From positions 682,821-746,820 of the forward strand of contig NZ_JAPDFS010000001.1 in assembly GCF_027257195.1 (NCBI RefSeq): a stretch of DNA of 64,000 nt, written 5' to 3'. Made by a program: the position numbers and the translations under genes. Position 1 is the first letter of the stretch; every line of letters starts with the position of its first letter. Positions 1 through 8,390 of this stretch are shown here, one piece after another. Under the pieces are notes generated by a model, which was given only the letters and a program-made list of their open reading frames with translations, did not search any database and was not told the DNA's origin. This DNA comes from Halorubrum sp. F4 (GTDB lineage: Archaea; Halobacteriota; Halobacteria; Halobacteriales; Haloferacaceae).

Positions 1-398
1 TCGGAGCCGCTCCCCGGCTCCGTCAGCGCCCACGCGCCGAGCCCCTCCCCTTCGGCGAGCGGGCGGAGCCATCGATCCTTCTGTGCCTCCGTGCCGAACG
101 CCTCGATGGGTTTCGCTCCGAGGGAGGTGTGTGCCGCGTACGAGAGCCCGATCCCGCCCGAGACGCGACCGAGCTCCTCGGTCACCAGCGCGTACATGAG
201 CTGGTCGCCGCCGAGCCCGCCGTACTCCTCGCTCACCGGGATCCCCATCACGTCGAGGTCGGCGAGCGCCGCGAAGGTCTCCTCGGGGAACCGGTGGTCG
301 TCCTCGATCTCCTGGGCGATCGGACGGATCTCGGACTCACAGAACTCCCTGACGGTGTCCCTGATCATCCGGTGTTCCGCGGGGGGCTCGAACTCCAT
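1..398 (-). CDS. acyl-CoA dehydrogenase, N-terminal part (gene runs off the left edge)
   Basis: The reverse strand encodes about 132 residues starting MEFEPPAEHRMIRD at an ATG at 398. The sequence shows the N-terminal helical domain of FAD-dependent acyl-CoA dehydrogenases (EEYGGLGGDQLMYALVTEELGR) and reaches the conserved substrate/FAD loop WALTEPGSGSD just at the window edge. Such enzymes oxidise acyl-CoA thioesters to 2-enoyl-CoA in the cytoplasm and pass electrons to ETF. A TATA-like GTTTATGC lies about 30 bp before the ATG, so a leaderless transcript is likely. It is divergent from the kinase gene at 568. Chain-length or branched-chain specificity cannot be told from this part. Confidence 0.9.
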   Translation of the reverse strand, partial: MEFEPPAEHRMIRDTVREFCESEIRPIAQEIEDDHRFPEETFAALADLDVMGIPVSEEYGGLGGDQLMYALVTEELGRVSGGIGLSYAAHTSLGAKPIEAFGTEAQKDRWLRPLAEGEGLGAWALTEPGSGS

Positions 399-567
399 GA
401 CCGGAGGTTTTCCCGCCGCGAGCATAAACGACACGACGATCAGGATCGATCGGGTTGGATAGAGCGGCGGAGCGACGCTTCCGCGAGCGCCGGGAAGCCC
501 TCGCTACCGATCCTCGCGCGAGCCGCTCGCGATCCTTTATGCGTCGCCGGCGCGTGGACCGGTACGT

Positions 568-1446
568 ATGGAGTTTCGCCGACTCGTCAGGGGGACCGCG
601 AGCTGGCCCGAGCTGGAGGGGGTCGTCCGCGAGTTGGCGGACCGGTACGACCGCGACCGCGTGCGCGTCGAGTTCCTCGACGCGGACAACTGGCTGTCGA
701 TCCCGTTCGTGCTCGACGACGACCTCTTCGTGAAGGTGATCACGCGGCAGAACACGCTCGTCCACACGCTCTTCACCACCGGCCGGAACCTCGGAGCCTT
801 CTCGGCCGGCACCGAGGGCTTCTTCGAGCGCCACGAGACGCCCTATGAGATGGCCCGCCACGAGCTGGAGGCCACCCGGAAGGTCCAGGAGATCGGCGTG
901 AACGCGCCCGAGCCGATCGAGGCGTTCGAGGTGGACGGGTTCGGCGTCCTGGTGTTGGAATATCTGCCCGAGTTCCGCACGCTGGACGAGATCGACCACG
1001 AGCGGGAACGCGAGCTCGCGCCGGAGCTGTTCGAGACCCTGCGGCGGATCCACGACGCCGGGCTCGCTCACGGGGACGTGCGCGCGGAGAACGTGCTGGT
1101 CCTCGACGGCGAGATCTACGTCATCGACGCGACGAACGTGAGCGAGAACGGTCGGACGGACGCCCGGTCGTACGACCTCGCCAGCGCGCTCGCCGCGCTG
1201 GAACCCCTCATCGGCGCGCCGGCCGCGATCGACGCGGCGCTCGCGAGCTACGACCCCGCGGAGCTGCTCGCGGCCCGCCGGTTCCTGGACTTCGTCGCGA
1301 TCCGTCCGGACCACGACTTCGACGCCGCCGAACTCAAGGGGGAGATCGAAAAGCGCGCGACCGCCGACGGGGCGACCGAGGGGAACACGAGGGGCGGAGT
1401 GGACATCGGGACGGGGACCTCCTCGGAGGCCGATCGCTCCACGTAG
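568..1446 (+). CDS. RIO-like atypical serine/threonine protein kinase
   Basis: A 292-residue protein with a compact kinase fold: a candidate ATP-binding lysine K56 (LFVKVI), the catalytic loop HGDVRAEN with D170 and N175, and a metal-binding VIDATN with D187 where classical kinases have DFG. The small lobe and missing activation segment resemble the RIO/Bud32/ABC1 group rather than Hanks-type kinases. The last 40 residues are low complexity (GATEGNTRGG). TATA-like CTTTATGC about 30 bp upstream fixes the start at 568. RIO kinases act in ribosome maturation in other archaea; whether this divergent member does is not shown, and no ribosomal gene is adjacent. Confidence 0.72.
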   Translation: MEFRRLVRGTASWPELEGVVRELADRYDRDRVRVEFLDADNWLSIPFVLDDDLFVKVITRQNTLVHTLFTTGRNLGAFSAGTEGFFERHETPYEMARHELEATRKVQEIGVNAPEPIEAFEVDGFGVLVLEYLPEFRTLDEIDHERERELAPELFETLRRIHDAGLAHGDVRAENVLVLDGEIYVIDATNVSENGRTDARSYDLASALAALEPLIGAPAAIDAALASYDPAELLAARRFLDFVAIRPDHDFDAAELKGEIEKRATADGATEGNTRGGVDIGTGTSSEADRST

Positions 1447-1505
1447 TCGTCGCTCCACGCGCTTATCGCTCCACGTTCTCGTCCAGTCACGTCGACCGCG
1501 GAGGA

Positions 1506-2399
1506 TCACTCTTCGAGCGACTTCCGTATCGCGTCCGCGACACGCTCGAGGGGCGGAGCACTCAGCGGGCCGGCGGCGACGACCCGCTCGCGCGGGCGGC
1601 CGACCGGCCGGGCGACCCGTTCGGTCTCGACGAGTCCGGCGTCGATCAGGCGACGCTTGATCCGGGTGAACGTGGAGGGGCTCCCGAGCCCGGCGTCCTC
1701 ACAGGCGCGTCGGAGCGTGTGGTCGTGCGTTCCGTGGCGCGCGCCGACCGCGTACGCGCGGGTTCGTGGGCCGGCGGGGTCGTCCCCGCCGAGGTCGGGA
1801 CCCGAATCGAGCAGCCGGACGACGTCTTCCGCGACCGCCTCGCCGCATCGTTCCCGGAACGCGCCGTACACGCGATGACGGCTCGGGGTCCGGAGCCGAT
1901 GCTCGTCGGCGTCCGCGACGACCGGCTCGTACCGGTCCCGAAGCGTCCGATCGTCTCCGATCGGGTGCCACCGCGCCGCGTCTCCGTCTCCCTCGCCGTC
2001 TCCCTGGTTACCGACGAGAACGCAGCCCGTCGCGTCGCCGGCGAGGACGGCGTTCGGCTGTGGTTTCGTGAGGACCCGGAGCCCGATCGCGCCCGCGTCC
2101 ACCAGCGCGGCGAGACGACTCGCGTCGCGAAACCCGTCCGTGACCGACTCGAACGTAGCGGCGGTCACGAGTACCGTGAGCGAGGGCAGTCCCGCCGGCG
2201 TCGCGGACGCGTCTCGCCTCCCGACGGCAGCCGCTCGAAGCGCCGGGAAGTCGGGATCGACGAGGTTCGGAGCCGCCTCGCGGTACGCTCCGACGACCGC
2301 CGACAGCAAGGGCGGTTCCGGATCGACGAGCAGCGGGTCCGCGAACGACCCGAGCGGCAGCGAACCCTCCGCGGTCGGGATCGCCGGATCGGGGGACAT
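1506..2399 (-). CDS. TbsP-like transcriptional regulator (DUF5821 family)
   Basis: A 297-residue haloarchaeal protein. The middle carries the family pattern ESVTDGFRDASRLAALVDAG, then LRDRYEPVVADADEHRLRTPS; the C-terminus is a winged helix (SPSTFTRIKRRLIDAGLVET followed by RPVGRPRERV). This arrangement matches TbsP, which in Haloferax volcanii acts with TrmB on the glycolytic gene gapII; that function is known for the family founder and only inferred here. The N-terminal 60 residues are proline-rich and less familiar, so this may be a paralogue. A TATA-like GTTAATCC lies about 28 bp before the ATG at 2399. Confidence 0.7.
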   Translation of the reverse strand: MSPDPAIPTAEGSLPLGSFADPLLVDPEPPLLSAVVGAYREAAPNLVDPDFPALRAAAVGRRDASATPAGLPSLTVLVTAATFESVTDGFRDASRLAALVDAGAIGLRVLTKPQPNAVLAGDATGCVLVGNQGDGEGDGDAARWHPIGDDRTLRDRYEPVVADADEHRLRTPSRHRVYGAFRERCGEAVAEDVVRLLDSGPDLGGDDPAGPRTRAYAVGARHGTHDHTLRRACEDAGLGSPSTFTRIKRRLIDAGLVETERVARPVGRPRERVVAAGPLSAPPLERVADAIRKSLEE

Positions 2400-2509
2400 G
2401 GCTCACCGTTCGCGGCGACCGGATTAACTGTTTAGGCGCTCCGAGCGACGAGGGTGACGACGACGCGGCTCGTCGGGTCGCGTCGAACGGAATCGGGGCC
2501 GCCTCGGCG

Positions 2510-3085
2510 CTACTCCTGGACGTAGACGGCACCCTTCATTCCCACCGCCTCGTGGGGCGTACAGACGTACGTGTGGACGCCGGACTCCTCGAAGGTGTAC
2601 TCGAAGGTGTGCCCCGAGTCGCCGACCGTCTCGCTCTCGAAGGCGTCGTCGGAGTGTGAGACGTTGTGGTCGCCGCCCTCGCCGGTCCACTCCCAGACGA
2701 CCGTCGTGCCGGGGGTGACCGCCACCGCCGCCGGGCCGAACGAGAGGCCGTCCGCCGCTCCGACCTCGACGGACACCTCGTCGGCGTCGGTCCGGTCCAC
2801 GGTGCCCTCGTAGTTGCCCACGCCGTCGAACCAGCCGTCGTAGTTCGGCTCCTCCGAGAGGTACTCCGCGTCGCCGCCGGAGTCGCCGCCCCCGTCGGAG
2901 CCACTTCCGCCATCGCTCCCGGAATCGCCCCCGTCGCTTTCGGAGTCGCCTCCGCCGCTCCCGCCGCCGTCTCCGCCGGATTCACCGCTGGCCCCGCCGC
3001 CGGAACAGCCGGCGAGAAGCGTCGAGACGCCGATCGTCGCGGTGGTTCCGATGAACGTCCGTCGGTCGAGCGTGTCGTGACTCAT
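2510..3085 (-). CDS. halocyanin-type blue copper lipoprotein
   Basis: A 191-residue secreted electron carrier. The start has a twin-arginine signal (DRRTFIGTT, R8-R9) ending in a lipobox LLAGC with C27, so it is likely Tat-exported and lipid-anchored outside the membrane. Residues 28-72 are a Gly/Ser/Asp linker. The halocyanin domain follows (YDGWFDGVGNYEGTVDR), and the type-1 copper ligands are visible: His in GDHNVSH and Cys, His, Met in CTPHEAVGMKG. Halocyanins pass electrons between membrane complexes and oxidases; the partner here is unknown. Neighbours (aroA' and the TbsP-like regulator) are unrelated. Confidence 0.93.
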   Translation of the reverse strand: MSHDTLDRRTFIGTTATIGVSTLLAGCSGGGASGESGGDGGGSGGGDSESDGGDSGSDGGSGSDGGGDSGGDAEYLSEEPNYDGWFDGVGNYEGTVDRTDADEVSVEVGAADGLSFGPAAVAVTPGTTVVWEWTGEGGDHNVSHSDDAFESETVGDSGHTFEYTFEESGVHTYVCTPHEAVGMKGAVYVQE

Positions 3086-3244
3086 ACGGGCTCACGTAGG
3101 TCGCGAGGGGAGATATTCCCCGTGAGAGTTCCCGTGGAATGGGCCGGTCGACCGAACAGTTCGGGTCGAAGGGAAAAAGGGAGGACGCGGCGGAACGCGA
3201 GCGACGGGCGACCCGTGGCGTCGACGGCGCTCGCGTCCGGACGC

Positions 3245-4036
3245 TCAGGCCTCGAGGAAGCCGCCGGCTTCGAGCGCCGACTCCACGTCGGCGTCGTCGT
3301 GGACGACCGCGGACACCGCGCTCGCGATCCCCGTGGGGTCGTCGTGCTGGAAGATCGACCGTCCCATCGAGACGCCGGCGGCGCCGCCGTCCATCGCGCC
3401 GCGGACCATCTCGACGGTCTCGCGGTCCGTTCCCTTCGAGCCGCCGGCGATGACGACCGGGAGCCTGGTCGACTCGGTGACGCGTCCGAAGGAGTCTCCG
3501 TCGCCGGAGTAGCCGGTCTTGACCACGTCGGAGCCGAGCTCCTCGGCGAGCCGGACGGCGTGGCCGAGCGACTCGGGATCCGTGCTGTCGACGCCGGGCC
3601 CGCGCGCGTACGCCATCGCGAGCACGGGAAGCCCGAGCCGCGAGGCGTCCTCGGAGAGCTCGGCCAGCTCCTCGATCTGGTCGGGCTCGTAGTCGGACCC
3701 GACGTTGATGTGGAACGAGACCGCGTCAGCGCCGGCACGGACCGCGGCCTCCGCGCTCGCGGTGACGCGTTTGTCCTGCTCGTCGGGGCCGATCGTCGTC
3801 GAGGCGTTGACGTGAACGATGTATCCCGCGCCGTTCTTGTTGTCGTGGACGCGCGGGGCGATCCCCTTCTGGGTGAGCACCGCGTCCGCGCCGCCCCGAG
3901 TGACGCCGTCTATCGTCGACTCGATGTCGACGAGTCCCTTCACCGCGCCCATGGTGATCCCGTGGTCCATCGGGACGATGAGGTATCGATCGTTCGTGGA
4001 GATCCGGTCGAGTCGTGCCGAGAGTCCTGCTGTCAT
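3245..4036 (-). CDS. aroA': 2-amino-3,7-dideoxy-D-threo-hept-6-ulosonate synthase (archaeal AroA')
   Basis: A 263-residue class I aldolase of the DhnA/FbaB type that starts the archaeal shikimate route from aspartate semialdehyde and a 6-deoxy-5-ketofructose phosphate, yielding dehydroquinate precursors. Active-site residues known from the Methanocaldococcus enzyme are all present: D24 in PMDHG, Y143 in MAYARGPG, and the Schiff-base lysine K173 in VVKTGYSGD; the phosphate loop is SMGRSIFQH. It lies 181 bp downstream of trpA on the same strand, joining the entry and tryptophan ends of aromatic synthesis. CATAAGAG about 25 bp before the ATG suggests it also has its own leaderless promoter. Confidence 0.93.
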   Translation of the reverse strand: MTAGLSARLDRISTNDRYLIVPMDHGITMGAVKGLVDIESTIDGVTRGGADAVLTQKGIAPRVHDNKNGAGYIVHVNASTTIGPDEQDKRVTASAEAAVRAGADAVSFHINVGSDYEPDQIEELAELSEDASRLGLPVLAMAYARGPGVDSTDPESLGHAVRLAEELGSDVVKTGYSGDGDSFGRVTESTRLPVVIAGGSKGTDRETVEMVRGAMDGGAAGVSMGRSIFQHDDPTGIASAVSAVVHDDADVESALEAGGFLEA

Positions 4037-4180
4037 TGTGGATCGCTCTTATGTGACCCTGTGTCAAAGGGAGGTAAGTCGGTTTCGTTCCGGGACGTAT
4101 TGGCTTGGATCCGCATCCCGGACCCTCGCAGTCATGCGGTGCGGGTCGAAGGGATCACCCCACCACGGTCCGACGCGGCT

Positions 4181-4228
4181 CCGCCGCCGCGGGTCAGCGC
4201 GACTCCGCCGCCGCGGGTCAGCGCGACT
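4181..4228. repeat. 2 x 24-bp tandem duplication over the trpA stop codon
   Basis: Two exact 24-bp copies (4181-4204 and 4205-4228), unit beginning CCGCCGCCGCGGGTCAGC. The right copy holds the trpA stop (TCA at 4218-4220 on the plus strand); the left copy is in the downstream spacer. It looks like a slippage duplication of the gene end. Confidence 0.9.
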
Positions 4229-5072
4229 CCGCGGCCTCCGTCCGCGCCGCGTAGCCGCGCTCGGCACCCGCCTTCAGCTCCCGCGAGAGCGACTCGAGCC
4301 GGTCGGCGACCGCCTCCGTCGACAGGTCCGCTTCGACGCCCTCGGCGACGATGTCCACCAGCGCGGAGCCGACGATGATCCCGTCCGCGCCGCCGGCGAC
4401 GATCCGCTCGGCGTGCTCGCCCGACGAGATCCCGAACCCGACCGCCTTCGGCACGTCGTACTCGCGGAGGCGGTCGAGGCTCTCGGTCGTGCTGTCGGCC
4501 ACGTCGCTCTTCGCGCCGGTCGTCCCGAGCCGCGCCTGGACGTAGACGTATCCCGAGACCCGGCTCATGATGCGCTCGAGCCGGTCGCCCGTGGTCGTCG
4601 GCGCGACGATGAACACGAGATCGAGCCCGAACTCGTCGCAGGCCTCCCGCAGCGGGTCGGCCTCCTCGGCCGGGAGGTCGGGGACGACGAACCCCTCCAA
4701 GCCGACCTCGGCGGCCTTCTCGACGAAGTCGCGGGGGCCGTCGCCGTCCCCATACTGGTAGATCAGGTTGTAGTACGTCATACAGACGAGCGGCGCGTCG
4801 ACGTCGAGCTTCTCGACGAACGCGAAGAACCGGTCGGGCGTCATCCCGCCCTCGAGCGAGCGGACGACCGCACCCTGGATCGTCGGCCCCTCGGCGATCG
4901 GCTCGGAGAAGGGAAGCCCCAGTTCGATGACGTCGGCCCCGCCGCGGTCGAGCGCCTCGACGTACTCGAGCGAGGCGTCGTAGTCGGGGTCGCCGACCGC
5001 GAGGTACGGGACGTAGGCGGGACCGCCCTCGAACGCCGCCGCGAGCGCCTCGCTGTTTCCGGTCGCCGGCAT
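4218..5072 (-). CDS. trpA: tryptophan synthase alpha subunit
   Basis: A 284-residue TIM barrel that cleaves indole-3-glycerol phosphate to indole and passes it to TrpB. The catalytic glutamate is E50 in [11 protein letters not shown]. The second acid, Asp60 in the E. coli enzyme (PLADGPTIQ), is here Glu61 (PIAEGPTIQ). The phosphate site is [23 protein letters not shown]. The ATG at 5072 follows the trpB stop with no gap, so the two subunits are translationally coupled. Third gene of trpCBA. Its 3' end lies in a 24-bp tandem duplication. Confidence 0.96.
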   Translation of the reverse strand: MPATGNSEALAAAFEGGPAYVPYLAVGDPDYDASLEYVEALDRGGADVIELGLPFSEPIAEGPTIQGAVVRSLEGGMTPDRFFAFVEKLDVDAPLVCMTYYNLIYQYGDGDGPRDFVEKAAEVGLEGFVVPDLPAEEADPLREACDEFGLDLVFIVAPTTTGDRLERIMSRVSGYVYVQARLGTTGAKSDVADSTTESLDRLREYDVPKAVGFGISSGEHAERIVAGGADGIIVGSALVDIVAEGVEADLSTEAVADRLESLSRELKAGAERGYAARTEAAESR

Positions 5073-6377
5073 TCAGATCCCCCCCGAGAACATCGACATG
5101 TCGGGTGCACCCGCGACGTCGCGCTTGTCGGTCTCCTCGATCACCGACTCGAGGTCCTTGTCGCCGCGGCCGGAGACGGTCACGACAACCCGCTCGCCGA
5201 GGTCCTCGGCGTGCTCCTCGAGGTAGCCGAAGGCGTGGGCGGTCTCCAGCGCGGGGATGATCCCCTCGGTGTTCGAGAGGCGGTGAAAGCCCTCGAGGGC
5301 GGCGTCGTCGTCGACCGCGACCGGCGTGACCCGCCCCTCGTCGACGAGGTACGCGAGTTCGGGGCCGACGCCGGCGTAGTCGAGTCCGGAGGAGACCGAG
5401 TGGCTCTCCATGATCTGGCCGTCGGAGTCCTGGAGCAGCTTGGTGCGCGCGCCGTGGAGCACGCCCTCCTCGCCGGCGAAGAGCGACGCGGAGTTGGGCG
5501 CGACGCCCGCCTCCTCGTCGACCTCCAGCGTGGAGCCGCCCGCCTCGATCGCGTGGAGCGCGACGGATTCGTCGTCGACGAACGCCGCGAACGACCCCAT
5601 CGTGTTGGAGCCGCCGCCCGCGCAGGCGACCACGTCGGTCGGGAGGTCGCCCGTCTTCTCGATCGACTGTGCGCGCGCCTCCTCGGAGATGACCGCCTGG
5701 AAGTCCCGGACCATCACCGGGAAGGGATGCGGACCGACGACCGACCCGATCACGTAGTGGGTGTTCTCGACGGTGGTCGCCCAGTCGCGCATCGTCTCGG
5801 AGATGGCTTCCTTCAGCGTACCGCGGCCGGCGGTGACCGGGTTCACCTCCGCGCCGTTGAGTTTCATCCGGAAGACGTTGGGACGCTGGCGGTTGATGTC
5901 GCGCTCGCCCATGTAGATCTCACAGGGCATGTCGAGGTGCGCCGCGGCCATCGCGGTCGCGGTGCCGTGCTGGCCCGCGCCCGTCTCCGCGACGATCCGT
6001 TCCTTCCCCATGTACTTCGCGAGCAGCACCTGGCCGAGGGCGTTGTTCAGCTTGTGTGCGCCGCCGTGAAGGAGGTCCTCGCGTTTGAGATACACCTCCC
6101 GGTCGTAGCGCTCGGAGAGCCGCTCGGCGCGCTGGAGCGGGGTCGGCCGGCCGCCGAAGTCGGCGAGTCGCTCGCGGAACTCGTCCATGAAGCCGTCCTC
6201 GTTGTCGAGGACGTATCGCTCGTAGGCGTCGGTCAGTTCCTCGATGGCGGGCATCAGCGCCTCGGGGACGTACTGGCCGCCGTAGCGGCCGAACTTCCCG
6301 TCGTCGCGGCCGCGGCGTCGGCCGGGGCGACGCGAGAGCTCGGGCGCGTCGTTCGTCGTGGGTTCGGTCTCGCTCAT
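5073..6377 (-). CDS. trpB: tryptophan synthase beta subunit
   Basis: A 434-residue PLP enzyme that condenses indole with serine. The PLP lysine K109 (HGGAHKLNN), the catalytic glutamate E131 (AETGAGQHG), and the phosphate loop GGGSNTMG near residue 255 are all present. The first 28 residues ([15 protein letters not shown]) are an extra basic start common in haloarchaeal copies; the conserved core begins [13 protein letters not shown], so this is the TrpB1 type that pairs with TrpA, not the stand-alone TrpB2. It overlaps trpC by 4 nt (ATGA) and abuts trpA. Confidence 0.97.
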   Translation of the reverse strand: MSETEPTTNDAPELSRRPGRRRGRDDGKFGRYGGQYVPEALMPAIEELTDAYERYVLDNEDGFMDEFRERLADFGGRPTPLQRAERLSERYDREVYLKREDLLHGGAHKLNNALGQVLLAKYMGKERIVAETGAGQHGTATAMAAAHLDMPCEIYMGERDINRQRPNVFRMKLNGAEVNPVTAGRGTLKEAISETMRDWATTVENTHYVIGSVVGPHPFPVMVRDFQAVISEEARAQSIEKTGDLPTDVVACAGGGSNTMGSFAAFVDDESVALHAIEAGGSTLEVDEEAGVAPNSASLFAGEEGVLHGARTKLLQDSDGQIMESHSVSSGLDYAGVGPELAYLVDEGRVTPVAVDDDAALEGFHRLSNTEGIIPALETAHAFGYLEEHAEDLGERVVVTVSGRGDKDLESVIEETDKRDVAGAPDMSMFSGGI

Positions 6378-7231
6378 ATACGTGTCTCCGGGGAGTCGTC
6401 GGTGGAATGGGTGTCGGTTTCCGCCCGGGTCAGCGCCCGCGTGTTCGCCTCGACGTCGCCGTCCATGATCGCGCTCCCGACGAGCAACGCGTCCGCGCCC
6501 GCCGCCCGCATCCGGCGGGCGTCCGCGGGCGTCGCGATCCCGCTTTCGGCGATCAGCGTGGCGTCGTCGGGGACCTCCGGTGCGACCGACTCGAAGGTCC
6601 CGAGGTCGACGTCCAGCCTCGCGAGGTCGCGGTTGTTCACGCCGACCGTCGTCGCGCCCGCGTCGACGGCGGCGGCGAGCTCCTCCCGGTCGTGGACCTC
6701 GACGAGGACCTGGAATCCGCGGTCGCGGGCGGCCGCAAGTAGGTCGGGGAGGTCGTCGCCGACGAACCGGGCGATGAGCAGGACCACGTCGCTCTCGACG
6801 GCGTCGAGCTGCGACTCCGCCACGAGGAAGTCCTTGCGGAGGACCGGCACGTCGACCGCCTCTCGCACGCGCTCGAGGGTATCCGTGCTCCCGCCGAAGT
6901 GCTCCGGCTCGGTGAGCACGCTCAACGCGGCCGCCCCGCCGGCGACCATCGACTCGGCCAGCTCGACCGGGTCGTCCTCCCGGGTTCCCTCCGTGGTCGG
7001 ACTCGTCGGTTTGACCTCCGCGATCACGGGAACGCGCCCGTCGGCCTCCGCGCGCTCGAAGGCCGCGCGGAGGTCACGCGGATCGACGGCGACGCGGTCG
7101 GTCCCGGGCCCTCCGCCCGCCTCGTTGTCTCGCCCGTCCGCCCCGTCGTCCCGTCCGTCCGTCCCCGCCCGATCGCGGGCCGCGGCCAGGATCGACCGTA
7201 CCGCCGGATCCAACTCCGCCGTATCGTTCAT
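6374..7231 (-). CDS. trpC: indole-3-glycerol-phosphate synthase
   Basis: A 285-residue TIM barrel converting carboxyphenylamino-deoxyribulose phosphate to indole-3-glycerol phosphate, first gene of trpCBA. Active-site segments are [31 protein letters not shown] and IAESGI, and the phosphate loop is [11 protein letters not shown]. Residues 24-44 are a Gly/Asp-rich insertion ([17 protein letters not shown]) near the N-terminus, probably a disordered loop. The ATG at 7231 lies inside a 24-bp palindrome with a TGTACA centre, so repressor binding would cover the start of the message. TrpD, E, F and G are not in the window, so the pathway is split over two loci as in other haloarchaea. Confidence 0.95.
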   Translation of the reverse strand: MNDTAELDPAVRSILAAARDRAGTDGRDDGADGRDNEAGGGPGTDRVAVDPRDLRAAFERAEADGRVPVIAEVKPTSPTTEGTREDDPVELAESMVAGGAAALSVLTEPEHFGGSTDTLERVREAVDVPVLRKDFLVAESQLDAVESDVVLLIARFVGDDLPDLLAAARDRGFQVLVEVHDREELAAAVDAGATTVGVNNRDLARLDVDLGTFESVAPEVPDDATLIAESGIATPADARRMRAAGADALLVGSAIMDGDVEANTRALTRAETDTHSTDDSPETRI

Positions 7232-7249
7232 TACTGTACACTAATGAAC
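7226..7249 (-). promoter_or_regulatory. trp operator: 24-bp palindrome centred on TGTACA
   Basis: Arms GTTCATTA (7226-7233) and TAATGAAC (7242-7249) are exact inverted copies around TGTACA (7235-7240); only the two bases next to the core break the symmetry. The left arm contains the trpC start codon. TGTACA is the TRP box bound by TrpY in Methanothermobacter; use by a haloarchaeal regulator is inference. Confidence 0.7.
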
Positions 7250-7254
7250 GTATC

Positions 7255-7265
7255 TGTACATAAGG
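7255..7265 (-). promoter_or_regulatory. trpCBA TATA region with a second TGTACA box
   Basis: On the minus strand CTTATGTACAG lies about 25-34 bp before the trpC ATG, the usual TATA distance for a leaderless haloarchaeal gene. TGTACA at 7255-7260 overlaps it and is exactly 20 bp (two helical turns) from the palindrome core, so two bound proteins would sit on the same face and block TBP. Confidence 0.6.
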
Positions 7266-7336
7266 CTTGCGGGGACGGGTCCCCGACGACGGGGCGCCTC
7301 GGTCGGTTTAACCGTCGCGGGCGCACACCGGAACGT

Positions 7337-7801
7337 ATGTCCACGACCGGTACCTCCGGGGTTTTCGCGCGCGAGTACGACGCGATCGGGCGAGCGGTCG
7401 AGGCGGGCTTCGCCGGCGGGAAGCTGATCGCGGTGTCGTTCCCCGATCGGGTCCCCGAGGACGCCGAGGGCGATCACCCGGTTCTCGACCGGATCGGCGA
7501 CCACCTCGCGGCGGGCGACGAGCGGTTCGACGACGTCGAGATCGGGCTCACCGTCCCGACCGACGAGCGACGGGTGCTCGAGGCGCTCCGTGAGCTACCC
7601 GTCGGAGAGTCCTCGTCAGTGAGTCGGCTCACGCGACTGGCCGGACTCGACGACAACGACGCCGAGGACCTCGAGCTGGTGACGCGGGCGCTCCGCGAGA
7701 ACCCGCTCCCGATCGTCCTCCCGGACCACCGCGTGGAGGGTGGCCCGTACGCGACCCCCGGGAAGGTCCGGACGACGCTCCGGCGGGTCGAGGGGTTGTA
7801 G
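7337..7801 (+). CDS. alkyltransferase-like (MGMT/ATL-family) protein without the active cysteine
   Basis: A 154-residue protein with the C-terminal fold of O6-alkylguanine-DNA alkyltransferases: RELPVGESSSVSRLTRLAG corresponds to the helix-turn-helix and LPDHRVEGGPYATPGKVR to the active-site/asparagine-hinge region. The methyl-accepting cysteine of PCHR is D130 here, so it cannot repair by methyl transfer; it resembles alkyltransferase-like proteins that bind damaged bases and recruit excision repair. The start at 7337 is chosen because TATA-like GTTTAACC lies 25-32 bp upstream; an in-frame ATG at 7243 would add 31 residues and run through the trp operator. Divergent from trpC. Confidence 0.68.
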   Translation: MSTTGTSGVFAREYDAIGRAVEAGFAGGKLIAVSFPDRVPEDAEGDHPVLDRIGDHLAAGDERFDDVEIGLTVPTDERRVLEALRELPVGESSSVSRLTRLAGLDDNDAEDLELVTRALRENPLPIVLPDHRVEGGPYATPGKVRTTLRRVEGL

Positions 7802-7905
7802 TCGGCGGGACGGCCGTGCGGATCGCGACGTGCGGTCGCGGCAGTCGTGGCGGGGCGGTCGCGGCGGCCGTGCCGACCCTCTCGCCCGCCACCTCGGCCG
7901 TCCCT

Positions 7906-8211
7906 TCAACAGCCGACGACCGGGTCCGCCTCCTCGCCCTCTGAGAGCGGGTTCTCCTCCTCGCCGACGACCGGCGTCGCGTCACCCGCAGGGCTCGCGT
8001 TCATCACACACCAGGCGTTCCCGCGACGCCCGACCCGGCGGAGGTCGAGCCGGACGACGTCGCCGAGGTCGACCTCGTCGAGTAGGTCCTCGAACTCCTC
8101 GCCATCGCATTCGACCACGTGAAACGTGCTGTTCCGGGACGGGTCCCGGACCGTCATCGCGTCGTGATCGTTCCGTACCCTGACGACGACGTACCTGCCG
8201 CTCCGTTTCAT
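7906..8211 (-). CDS. small acidic haloarchaeal protein of unknown function
   Basis: A 101-residue soluble protein. Residues 1-75 (KRSGRYVVVRVRNDHDAMTV ... FHVVECDGEEFEDLLDEVDLGDVVRLDLRRVG) look like a small beta-barrel followed by an acidic helix; the tail is variable and ends VVGC. I do not recognise a characterised family. The ATG at 8211 is preferred over the adjacent GTG; a TTTATT element about 28 bp upstream fits a leaderless promoter. It is divergent from the acetyl-CoA synthetase paralogue with 179 bp between them that hold both promoters. Confidence 0.6.
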   Translation of the reverse strand: MKRSGRYVVVRVRNDHDAMTVRDPSRNSTFHVVECDGEEFEDLLDEVDLGDVVRLDLRRVGRRGNAWCVMNASPAGDATPVVGEEENPLSEGEEADPVVGC

Positions 8212-8390
8212 CACGTGTTAACATGCGAAACTACCGGCAATAAATGTTGGGTACGAAAGCATCGGATCCACACGATCGGCTCGGGTTCGACGGCGGCCGT
8301 GGACGGGAGAAGCGGAGGGGCCGATCCGGAGAAGGAGGTGGTCGGGGAAGGGCGGACAAAGTATACGGTCCTCCGGTCTGGAGTACCCGT

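Noticed and set aside
3819-7244. Very long plus-strand open frame (over 1100 codons) opposite trpCBA and aroA'
   Set aside because: It is antisense to four well-matched enzymes; its Arg/Asp-rich composition is what high-GC antisense frames give, and no domain is recognisable.
7243-7336. Upstream ATG extending the MGMT-like gene by 31 residues
   Set aside because: The extension would start within the trp operator, and a TATA-like element fits the later ATG at 7337.
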